Shown: positions 46,392-56,717 of the stretch, in pieces | Layout of the letters: each line of letters begins with the position of its first letter | Numbering within the stretch: position 1 is the stretch's first letter | Assembly (NCBI GenBank): GCA_015143295.1 | Contig: CM026557.1 | Span: 39,131,965-39,195,964, forward strand | Direction: 5' to 3' | Length of the DNA stretch: 64,000 bases | DNA from: Tetracentron sinense | Lineage: Eukaryota; Streptophyta; Magnoliopsida; Trochodendrales; Trochodendraceae | Position numbers and translations under genes: made by a program | Notes under the pieces: generated by a model | Seen by the model: only the letters and a program-made list of their open reading frames with translations | Told to the model about the DNA's origin: nothing | Databases searched by the model: none

Positions 46392-49209
46392 TGTAAGCAC
46401 CCAATTTTTATACCAATATCCTAACCATGGTTAAGAATTCTCAACCATGGTTACCCCAGCCGAGTCCCTTTAGCCCTAGCAAACCCTAGGCAAAATCTCG
46501 TACAAACCCTAGGTCTTAACTCTAGTGAGGCCCTAAACCTAAGCTAGCCCTAGCCTAACCTTAGAACCTAACCCTAGGTAAACCCCTAGCCTAATCCTAG
46601 GACCAAACCTTAGTCAAAACTTGGGTAAACCCTAGTCAAAACCTAGGAAACCCCAAGCCCTACCTAGCCCTAGCTTAAGCCCTAAGCCTTTAGGGCTAAA
46701 TCCCAAGTCCATAAACCCTTAGAAATTCAAACCTCTTGACCTGGGCCCAAGCCCAGTCCCAACAAATTCAAATTTTGGAGCCCCTGTACCGCATGCACAG
46801 CCTGGGCCAGGCCTGTTGGGTAAAACCCAGGCCTGGCAGTAATCTATTCACTGACACCCCCATTTGCAAAGGTTGGGGAATGACAGTAAATGCATTACTG
46901 CCATTCTCTGAGTTTTCTTCCTGCTGCATACCAACCCCTTGCGGAGTTTAGGCACGCTTACAGCCCCTCTCCAACCTGCAAACACTCCTCCAGGCCATCA
47001 TACCCTGCCTGAGACCCTTGCCAATCCTGGTACTAATACCAAGGGTGCCCCTCCAAGCTCCCCTATAAATGACAAACCATCCCCATGGCCAAAACAATTG
47101 AAAAAATGCCATAGCCGAGCTCTGCCAAAAACCGAAGTCCCAAGCTTTCCCCAAACTTCATTTGGTGACCCCAGGGATTCACAAAACTCCCAGCAACTTT
47201 CCCAAGCTCTTCCCTTGCTCCCTTGTGCAGCACACTGCCGTGAACGACCGCCACAACACCACCACTGTGCCTGTAGGCCACCAACATTAGCAGTAGGGTA
47301 GCACATCCCCCTACCCCCTCTTTTAATCCTATTGTGAGCCCCTGGTCCTTCCAGGGGAGTTTCTCTCTTCGTTTTGGCAGAAAACCCATTATAGGGGCTC
47401 CCCCACCTTCATCATAGGTGTGGGGAACCCCCTATGGGCATAGCACACTCCGGGCAGCCTCAGAGGTCCCTAGGGGTCCTTCAAGTCATGAGGGAACCCT
47501 AACAAACCCCCCACAGCAGCCCCGTAGGGCAATTTTTAATTTTCTGGAAAAATTTAAGGTGTCGGTGAACTCAGTACCGACACCCATGGTGTTCACTGTT
47601 CCAAGGCTTGTGGGCCCCATCTGAGCTAACCCTGGTCCACTCCAGGGCATAGGTTAACACCTTAACCCTCCAATGAGCTTAACTTGAGAATTCCAACCCC
47701 TGAACCTTAACCTAACCATGGTTAAATCACTGAAAGTGAAAAATTGGCAGAGTGTCGGTAATCAGATTACCAACATTCTATGATTTTATGTGAGCAGATT
47801 TTGTGCCCATACTAGGCCCACATATGGCATCCCTTGTGGCCCACAACAGGCCCAAGGCTTTCCCCTCACCGAGAGCTTCAAAACCATGGGTCCAGGACCC
47901 CCTAACTCCACCCTTAACCATAGTGACAAGGATGCAAACTCTGGTTAAAAGTGTTCAACATTGGCGGTAATCCAATTACCGCCAATATTGAACTTGATTT
48001 TTATGGGCTTCACAGTGAGCCCAGCCCTCATAGGAGACCCCTACCAGACTGGATTTGACCCCCTGGATCCATTCCAGATCCTTCATTGGCTTAACCACGG
48101 GTTAACCTAACCCGGTTAAAAATTAACCATGGTTAGTTGGCCTAACCACATGGAAAATTTTTAAAATCTCAAAAAATCCAAAATATTCTAAAACTGCAAA
48201 AAATGTAAATTTTGGACCGTGCAAGGATGCCTTACCACGGTTAGATGAGCTTAACCACAGTTAACACTTGGTTTAACCGTCGTTAAGCCCATTTAAGCCA
48301 TGAAAAAATTCTAAAACATCATGAAAAATCTAAAATGGTATTCTAACCCCAAATCCAACTTTGTAGAGTTTCCGACCTTGGCTAACCGGACTAACCGTGG
48401 TTAAACCCATATCTTAATCATGGTTAGCCCCATTTAACTTGGGGGAATTTTAAAAAAATCTCTAAAAGTGTTCAAATCACATTTAAGAAGCATAAACATA
48501 ACTTGGACCTTACCCAACCTTGGTTAAGCATCCCTTAGTTAACCCAATCTTGGCCTATCGGGTCCAACTCAAAGCCTACCGGGCTCACCCTTGGCCTACC
48601 GGGCCCAATCCAAAGCATACTGGGTTTACTCTTGACCTCCAGGTCCAATCTTTGGTTCACCGGACCCAATCTTGGCCTACCGAGCCCAACCCTTAGTCTA
48701 CCGGACTAAACCCTAGCCCACCGGACTTATCATTTTGGCCTACTGGGCCCAATCAAATATAACCAAGCACTTGACCAACCCGGTCAACCACCCCTAGCCT
48801 CCCGACTAGACCCTAAACCACCCTTGGTGCATACCCAACACTTCCCTAGCCTTGGCGCGGGCTCATGTGGTAGAACTATGCTCGGTCTGATCTCACCCCA
48901 ATGTGAGTACATAGGCAACCCAACTCAGGTTCGACCCTAATTTACCTTTTCCCTTCTTGGATTAGTATAAACTAAACCTAAGACATTTGACTAACAATTG
49001 GCATTAATTTGGCTTAAACCTAATAAGTAGGAAACCGTTGTAAAACGGAAGTACCGGGGTGCCTAGCACCTTCCCCGGACTTAATTGAACCTCTTAACTA
49101 GAACTCTAAGCAGATCAAAACCTTATCCATTTCCCGGGACTTATCCCTACCGAATTAATAAGTGGCGACTCTGAACATAAATTAGTAAGTAACAAAATCC
49201 GTGCTCACA
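46392..49209 (+). repeat. LTR C, full length, unit 3
   Basis: 2,818 bp, TGTAAGCACCC to GTGCTCACA. It differs from unit 2 almost only by single-base runs that are one base longer here. Same hairpins and CTACCGGGCC minisatellite. Confidence 0.85.
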
Positions 49210-49277
49210 ATTACCTCCAACGTTTTGTGCTTAACCGATTCTTTTTTAATTTTATTGATGATGTGAGTGTTGTTTTA

Positions 49278-49553
49278 GGCTTCGGATTCTCTCTGGCACA
49301 TGCCAGAAAAGTGCTCAAGGGCTTCCACACTTAAGCAACAAGGGGAAGTCATTTCATTTCTCCCCTGATTTTTGACTTCTCCCCATTTGATATATCTCTC
49401 CCTTTATCTCACCATTTTATCACCATGTGTCAAATAAAGGCTAGAGAAGTCAAAATCATGGGGCCCATGAAATGACTTCTCCAACTAGCTAGCACTTCAT
49501 TTGTGGTGGCCCGAGAGCACCTCTATGGTATGCGCCTTAGAGAATCCGAAGCC
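49278..49553 (+). mobile_element. MULE-type MITE, unit 3
   Basis: 276 bp with GGCTTCGGATTCTCT inverted ends and a perfect 9-bp duplication GTTGTTTTA (49269-49277 and 49554-49562). This is the better preserved copy. Confidence 0.9.
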
Positions 49554-49638
49554 GTTGTTTTAACGTGTGCGTTCCAGTAATAGTTTGTCTCACTTCGGGA
49601 AAAAACCGAAATTACCATGGAGAGTGTGATTATAAAAG

Positions 49639-52600
49639 GGGATTTTTCCCTAAATACAGGGATTCTTGAGACCCCCAAAATACACCCAACTTTAAAAAAC
49701 TTCCCCAAATACACCTCAAAGTTTTATTAAGTCTATTATACCCTTTAACTAAAATAAAGAGTAAAGGAAAGAAACTCAAGAGTCTTCCCTACCACCGTGT
49801 AAAACCTATTCTCCCCACCTCTCTTCTTCCTCACCGTTCTTCTCGATGGCTCCATCTATCTCCCGTTGCCGTATACCTCTGCTGTATCCTGCCATTGCTC
49901 CGCTGTTAGCTTCCGTAGTGGTTAGTGCTCTCACAATTGCTTTTATAGCTCACGATAAACCCTTTTTAAAAAAATTAGAAAAAAAAAGAAATAGCTTTGT
50001 GCTTTTGGATCTTCCTCTCTTGAGATTATTGTTCTATTCATATGTTTTTTCTCTTCTAATTTTCTTAGATTTTTTTTAAAATTTAACCATGCTAATACTG
50101 AGAAAACCCATGTGATTGAAGAGGAAATGGTCCAACAGCTCACTAAAATAGGCAATTTAGAACTCTAAGATAATGCTGTTTTTATTAATTATAAGGAGTG
50201 AGAGGAGTGCTAGCCGGGTTTTCTTTGCTAAATGACCAACACTTTGGGGTTGAAGCCTACACTCCATGTGTTTGTCATTTTGCCAAGAATGGGCATATCT
50301 ATGGTTATCAAAATCACAGTTCACAAGTACTTTTAAATGTATACATTGCAACTGGAGCCCATCATTTCTTCCCAACCAAGGGATTAAAATCCATCTAGTG
50401 AGTTTTTTTACTGTAGTTTTCATTTTAGGAAAAAAAAGAAAAAGAAGAAGACCAGTGAGCCCATTTAAGTGTGCCATTTGTTTCCTCATGCAGCATGAGT
50501 ATGGTGACACAACAAATGGGTGTATATCAATCGTGATTTTTGAGTAGTGATCATAAATAATTTTTCTTTAAGAAGAATCGATCTCTTCTTCGTGTTATAG
50601 TTAATCGTGATTTTTCCTTCATTTGGTTATAGTTGATCGTGTTATATATTTATCATCCATGTGTTTATATTTATCATCCATATTCTATTTTGATAGTGAC
50701 TCAAGCATTTTGTATGTTAACTTTCAAAAAAATTCTACAAACTTCAGGAAGAAAATTGCATTTGACTGTTTGAAACACATCAAGTAGTGAGGTCCTCAAT
50801 AGTATTGGTAGAGGAGAGTGGTTGTCACAGATGAGCTGCCAAAGCGATGCCAGAAGTACATCAAGTAGCGGGGTCGTCAATAGTATTGGTAGAGGGGAGT
50901 GGTTGTCATGGATGGGCATGAATGAATGTATTTATGCATTTTTGTAGATGAGAAAGATAATGGGGCAATTTTGTCATTCTATATTTTTTTTCCCGTGATT
51001 GCACATTATTGGATCGTTAAATTATCTGGACATGATCTTTAAATACAGGTTTAAATCTCACAGTCTGATTTTTTTACCATGAATTTTTTCACTGGATCGT
51101 TAATTAGGATGCACACGATCGTTAAATACAGGTTTCAATCTCACTGTCTATTTTTTTGACCGTGAATTTTTCACTGGATCGTTAATTAGGATGGACACAA
51201 TCGTTAAATACAGGTTTCAATCCCACGGTCTATTTTTTTTACCGTGAATTTTTCACTGGATCATTAGTTAGGATGGACACGATCGTTAAATACAGGTTTC
51301 AATCTAACGGTCTGTTTTTTTACCGTGAATTTTTCACTGGATTGTTAATTAAGATGGACACGATCGTTAAATACAGGTTTCAATCCCACGGTCTGTTTTT
51401 TTTTACCATGAATTTTTTCATTGGATATTTAATTAGGATGAATATGATCGTTAAATACAAGTTTAAATTCCAAGTTTTAATCGTGGTCTGTTTTTTTTAT
51501 CGTGAATTATTTCACTTGATCGTTATATTGGTATCATCTACCACATTTGGATATGATGATAAATCAACATTGACGTATATATCATCATCAGTGTTATCCA
51601 AACTTGCAAAATCCTCACCCCCTAACTTTGATTCTGATTTTATATTCGTCTTGTCTTGTATTTGTACTTTGTTGCATTTTAGTTACGAGTTGCTCGTATG
51701 TAATTTCATTGCTCACAACTACGCATCTTGAGACTCCACCTTTGTATGAGAATCTATCATTTTCATATACTCATTCATCATCATAAAAGCAAACAATATA
51801 TTTCATGGTCATTACCTGCAAATATGAAAACATTTATGCATTAATAAACATATAATAAAGTTAAAATCATAAATAATAGACATTGGAACACTTAATCTGT
51901 TTTTAAGATCGTTAATTAGAATGCAATCAATCGTGGAATTTTTGGAAATGTCATGATCAATCGCGAAATGGTAGACAAATCACGATCAACCGCAAAATAT
52001 TCGCGATCAATAAATAGTAATGGTTGGACGCTAACTTGTCACGATCGACTGACCGTTAACTAGTCAAAATAAAGATTAATCGTAAATATTTTGATCTGAT
52101 CGCAATAATTATTTATTGATCGTGAGTTTCTGTAAATGATCGCGAAAATCAGAAATACGATCTTCTTCAACCTCTCGACTTCGAATCATTCAAGATGGAG
52201 GATCCCTCCATGGATCTTCTATTTTACTTTAAAAAATATTCTATTAAATAAAAAAATGACATAGAAATAAGAGAGTGAATGATAGAAAGAAATTGGAGAG
52301 AGGAAAAGAGAATATACCCTAAATTTCATCATAAAAAAATAGAGAGGAGGGATGGTAAGAACACTAACTACCACGGGATCTAACAGTGGAGTGATTGCGG
52401 GAGATGGTGGTATGAGACTGTGGCGTCGCCGGAGTGAAACGGGAACAATGGTGAGGAAGAAGAGAGCTGGGGAGGGGAGTTACACAATGGTAGGGAGAGT
52501 TTCTTTTCTTAACCCTTTTTATTTTGGTTAAAGGGTATAATAGACTTAAAAAGAACTTTAAGGTGTATTTGAGGAAGTTTTTAAAAGTTAGGTGTATTTT

Positions 52601-52643
52601 GGGGGGTCTCAAGAAACCTTGGGTGTATTTTAGGAAAAATCCC
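49639..52643. mobile_element. Long-TIR MULE-like element, unit 3
   Basis: 3,005 bp, GGGATTTTTCC to GGAAAAATCCC, perfect flanks TTATAAAAG (49630-49638 and 52644-52652), inverted ends of about 300 bp. It differs from unit 2 by substitutions as well as indels. Confidence 0.9.
51010..51530 (+). repeat. About 80-bp tandem array inside MULE, unit 3
   Basis: Six units, anchors CGTTAAATACAGGTTT near 51045, 51123, 51205, 51288, 51366 and 51450. Units are more uniform than in unit 2. Confidence 0.9.
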
Positions 52644-52716
52644 TTATAAAAGGGTAATGGCCTAATGGGGCTTCCATTGCAAGCTGGCTTTAATATGCAG
52701 TTTGAGTTACCGTGCC

Positions 52717-52873
52717 TGGGTTTTGTCCCAGTGTTAGTGTATCTTCCTTTGGGGAGGAGTGACTCGTGTTGGAGTCCTGGTGTGGCCGTTGAGTGCCCAC
52801 CCTTGATTTCTAACCCACCTAACCTCCTTACCCAAAGATAAATGATATAACTGATTACAAAAAAAAAAAAAAT
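52717..52873 (+). mobile_element. Short retroposon with poly-A tail, unit 3
   Basis: 157 bp, flanked by perfect 11-bp repeats GTTACCGTGCC (52706-52716 and 52874-52884), tail of 13-14 A. Confidence 0.75.
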
Positions 52874-53195
52874 GTTACCGTGCCAACTCTTGTTTTAGCC
52901 ATGCTCTAGCTTTTGGACTAAAGAATTAAATTATTTCAATTTATTATTATATACTCGAGCCAAGAGTCAAGTTTGAACACCCTACTACTCGTCTCTGCTT
53001 GACTTGATTACACTTCTACTTGTAGCACAAGCTACATAAACCACACAACCCTCTCCGGTGTGGTGGTGGTTGATAGGCCCATTAGCTCGCTTCTAAGCCT
53101 AACACTGTGCTCTCTAACCCACTAATTACGGTTAACTAATGTTAGCCTATGCTAATAGGCTTGTGACCTAACCATATTTGGTAACAAAAGAAAGA

Positions 53196-53221
53196 GAGCA
53201 ATGCTACGATTCCTTCCACTT

Positions 53222-53252
<31 letters not shown>

Positions 53253-53396
53253 GTCCACTCTCCGCCCTATTTTTATAGCTAAAGATAAAATAGTACGACA
53301 CTTTTTACAGGTCCCATTATTTTTATTTGTCTTTTGTTTAAATTTAAGAAAGACAACGCGAGAGTGGACAGCCGGAAAATGGACATAACATTGCTT
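53196..53396. mobile_element. MITE-like inverted-repeat element, unit 3
   Basis: Copy of 36755-36957 with the same CTTTCA microsatellite (about 53216-53250). Confidence 0.45.
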
Positions 53397-53488
53397 AAGA
53401 AAAAAATAGGAGTCATGCCAAATTATATTAATTCCCAAAACAAAAAATAAGAGTCATGCCCATTTATTGCAGCTAGGGTGGAACTGGA

Positions 53489-54048
53489 TGTTGTGGGAAA
53501 ATTACAACAATAAAAATTACCAGAAAGAAAAGAATAAACCAAAAACACACACACAAAGGAACATAAGAGATATACGTGGTTCGGCAACAACTCTATGTCA
53601 CAGGTCAAGATCCGATCACTTCTTTATTCACGAAAACTTTAAGGAACCAGTGCAAAAACACTCAACTCACCTTCTCTATGAAAATCCAAAGAAGAATCTC
53701 TATCTATCATCCCTTAAACCTTTTCCAAGCCCTACTATGCTTTAACCCTTTCTATTATCTCTCTCCCAATGCAAAAGCATTCCCTTGATCCTCAGATCAC
53801 AACCATAGACCCATAACTATGTATTTATAGGCCTAAACATGGAGTCCTAGACAGATAAGAAGTCCCATAATCGGAATAGGGGTTTCTCATAGCATAAAAT
53901 ACTTAAAATAGCAATTTCCCAAAGAAATCTGCGTACCCGGGCAGTCAAATGGAGCCCCGAGCGATCGATCCCCCACCGGCGATCGATCTCCCTTGGTGGG
54001 CGATCGATCGCCCTTTTGGTCTTGTCGAATCCGAGCCAAACTCCAACA
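53489..54048 (-). repeat. 3' LTR of Copia element, unit 3
   Basis: 560 bp, TGTTGG to CAACA on the minus strand. Minus-strand TATA box at 53822-53829, GATCGATC palindromes at about 53960-54015, upstream of the TATA box in element orientation. Confidence 0.88.
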
Positions 54049-54599
54049 TTCTCCACCTTGGCGAGAATTCCGCGACCACCGCAACCAAAAGAACCGATTT
54101 GCTAATCACCAAACAAATCTTCAGGATAAAACACCGCATCATCCACATCTGGGAAGCACCTCCACCGCGAACCAAAATCTCTCTCAAAATTTTGAAACCC
54201 TTTTTGCAATTACCGCAAACCCGTTTACAAATACCGTAAACTTCTGCTTTAACCTTGCACGTCTCTGTACCATCTGCGATCGAGACCCACCAGCTACACA
54301 CACCCTCAAATCCACCCCGGAAAGCACTCCACCGGATTCGATAAAACATGGTCAAAACTCATGTGTAGCCTGAAAATCATTCTCCAATCTAGAAGAATCC
54401 CAGACGAGGACATAGACCTGTCCTCTCCGTCAAAGGCATAACATCACCAGCTGCATCCTTATGAAAACCTACCGGAATACCCATCTCTGCACCGACTGCG
54501 AAAGAGACATTAGGTAAGCTTTCTACCCTCTACATAACATCAGGTTTTTGTTTTCCTGCAGTCTTTGTAGTCGCTCCACCTACCACCGTATTCCCCTGT

Positions 54600-55029
54600 A
54601 GGAGATATAATCCACCACACTTCATCCCCTTCATCAAAACTAAGCAACCCTACATTCCCGTTTTATTTTGATAACTCCACCTGCAATTGAGTAGCAACAG
54701 CCATCAGTGTCTAATTGCCCGAGTGATATTAAATTCCTTCGCAACTTAGGGACACAAGTTACCCCTCCCAAATTCTGAATAACTCCATCAATCATTTATA
54801 TCTTTATATTACCAAACCCCATGATTTCACATTCAAATCTATCACCCATGAACACTTTTTCTATCCCCTTTTGGAGTGTATCAAAAAATTTCATATTTGA
54901 GCAAATATGACAAGAAGCCCCCAAATCTAAAATCCACTCACCAGAAGAATTATCCATACCTTTGCAAACTGTGAAAGCATCTCCAATGTATTCCTCCTTG
55001 TCAGAAAGAATTTCTCTTCCCATTAGCAC
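54600..55029 (-). pseudogene. Copia protease fragment, unit 3
   Basis: Minus-strand frame 54796-55029 reads through GEWILDLGASCHICSNM (D-L-G-A at the catalytic site) to EIMGFGNIKI, then a frame break. NLISLGQLDTDGCCYS-type residues follow toward 54690. The protein decays before any integrase core. Confidence 0.8.
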
Positions 55030-55715
55030 GCCTCGGACACTCCCTTTTGAAGTGCCCTAATTCTTTGCAATAGTAGCATTGGATTCCACCTTTTCCCTTG
55101 GATTTGGATCTGCCCCTGCCTTTTCTAGATCCTCTCTCCAAGTCCCTTTCTCCTCCCCGAGCAAGCATGACATGATTATTTACATCATACGATGACTTCC
55201 GCCTAATCTCGTAAGAGAGTAGCGCCACCATGACCTCCTCCATTAGCAATGTCTCTTTGCCATACATGAGGGTTGTCACCAAGTGATCATATGAGTCAGG
55301 AAGTGATGTAAGAAGTCCCACGGCCTGGTCTTCTTCATCCACCTTAACATCAACTTTCAGCAGTTGATTCAAGATCTGGTTGAACATGTTAACGTGCTCC
55401 ATGAGATCTGCACTTTTCGTCATCTTTAAAGTATTGAATTCCTTTTTCAAGTATAACCTATTGGTAAAGCTCTTTCCGATATAAAGTATTTCCAACTTCT
55501 TCCAAAGATCCGGTGTCAATTCCTCATCTATAAAGCTATGCATCACGTTATCTGCAAGATATAGGCGTATTGGGCTGACTACCCTCGCCTCAATGTCCTT
55601 CTAATCTGCATCGGGCATCTTTTCCAGTTTACCGGAATCCCCCTTCAACGCCCTTGCGAGACCCTGTTGAACTAGGATTTCCTTTACCTTCCTTTGCTAC
55701 AGGTTGAAACTCCAT
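55001..55715 (-). pseudogene. gag: Copia gag, unit 3 (largely intact C-terminal half)
   Basis: Start ATG at 55715 on the minus strand. An early stop and a frameshift precede the 181-aa frame 55001-55546. That frame holds the Gag domain (LWKKLEILYIGKSF, LKKEFNTLKM, LLTSLPDSYDHLVTT, EVMVALLSYEIRRKS), a basic stretch and a CYYCKELGHFKREC zinc knuckle (C-x2-C-x4-H-x4-C). The end overlaps the start of the protease frame by 29 bp. The knuckle is intact here but lost in unit 2. Confidence 0.85.
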
Positions 55716-55783
55716 TTTCCGTCAAACTTTTCCAGTGAAAATTGCTCGGAATGTTTTATAGCAACTGAAAAATATTTTAATCT

Positions 55784-55798
55784 GAAGCTCTGATAACA
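55784..55798 (-). other. Copia primer binding site
   Basis: On the minus strand TGTTATCAGAGCTTC, 3 nt after the 5' LTR. The standard Copia site complementary to initiator tRNA-Met is TGGTATCAGAGC, so there is one mismatch. In unit 2 two further bases are lost. Confidence 0.8.
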
Positions 55799-55801
55799 AT
55801 C

Positions 55802-56391
55802 TATTGTGGGAAAATTTACAACAATAGAAATTACCAAACGGAAAAGAATAAACCAAAAACACACACACAAAGGAACACAAGAGATATACGTGGTTCGGCA
55901 ACAACCTGCCTACGTCCATGGGTCAAAATCCGATTGCTTCTTGATTCACAGAAACCTTGAGGAACCAGTACAAAAGCACTCAACTCACCTTCTCTATGAA
56001 AACCCAAAGAAGAATCTTTATCTACCCTCCCTTAAACCTTTCCCAAACCCTAGAATGCTATAACCCTTTCTATTATCTCTCACTCCCAATGTGAAAGCAT
56101 AATTCCTTGATTCGTAGATCACAATCCTAGACCCATAACTACGTATTTATAGGCCTAAACATGGAGTCCTAGACAGATAGAAAGTCCCCCAATTGGAATA
56201 GGGGTTTCCCAAAGCATAAAATACTTAAAATAGCAATTTCCCAAAGAAATCCACGTACCCGGGCCGTCAAAACGGCGCCCCGGGCGATCGATCCCCACTA
56301 GGGGTGATCTATCGCCCACCGGTGATCGATCTCCCTTGGTGGGCGATCGATCGCCCCTTTGGTCTTGTCGAATCCGAGCCAAACTCCAACA
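55802..56391 (-). repeat. 5' LTR of Copia element, unit 3
   Basis: 590 bp with minus-strand TATA box at 56144-56151 and GATCGATC palindromes at about 56284-56354. Confidence 0.85.
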
Positions 56392-56598
56392 CTGGACGGG
56401 TTGAGTTCAACTGAAATCCTGAGTTTATGATCCAAACTCCAATCTATAAATTATTGCCCGCCTTAAACTCCAAGACTTTAGAAAGTAAGGAAAAAAGAAA
56501 AAATAAGTCTAATGTTTAATATATAGTAACACCAAATAAAAAATACCATATTTTTTTTATTTATCGATAAATTTTTAAACTTCAGGTTCCTCCCAAAT

Positions 56599-56717
56599 GT
56601 ATCTCTTAGTATTAAAAAATTCACTTCTAATAAGATACAATTCTGATACTAAAGAATTTTATATTCCTAAAAAGCTGACTCAAAGAACTTAAAAATCTTA
56701 TTAAGAATTAATAGTAT
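56599..56717 (+). other. Right flank of the duplication
   Basis: 119 bp of AT-rich sequence between the end of unit 3 and the next LTR. Nothing recognised. Confidence 0.5.

Larger units (their letters stand above)
53489..56391 (-). mobile_element. Tork-like Copia element with gag and protease only, unit 3
   Basis: LTRs 53489-54048 and 55802-56391 with target duplication CTGGA (53484-53488 and 56392-56396). A primer site for initiator tRNA-Met, a nearly complete Gag and a protease fragment lie between them. No reverse transcriptase, RNase H or integrase core. The two LTRs differ noticeably, suggesting an old insertion. Confidence 0.88.
40136..56598 (+). repeat. Tandem unit 3 (16.5 kb)
   Basis: Full-length copy of unit 2. 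Its right end continues past CCCAAAT into GTATCTCTTAG, so this is the copy attached to the original right flank. It is generally the least damaged copy for the LTR C, MULE and Copia parts. Confidence 0.9.
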
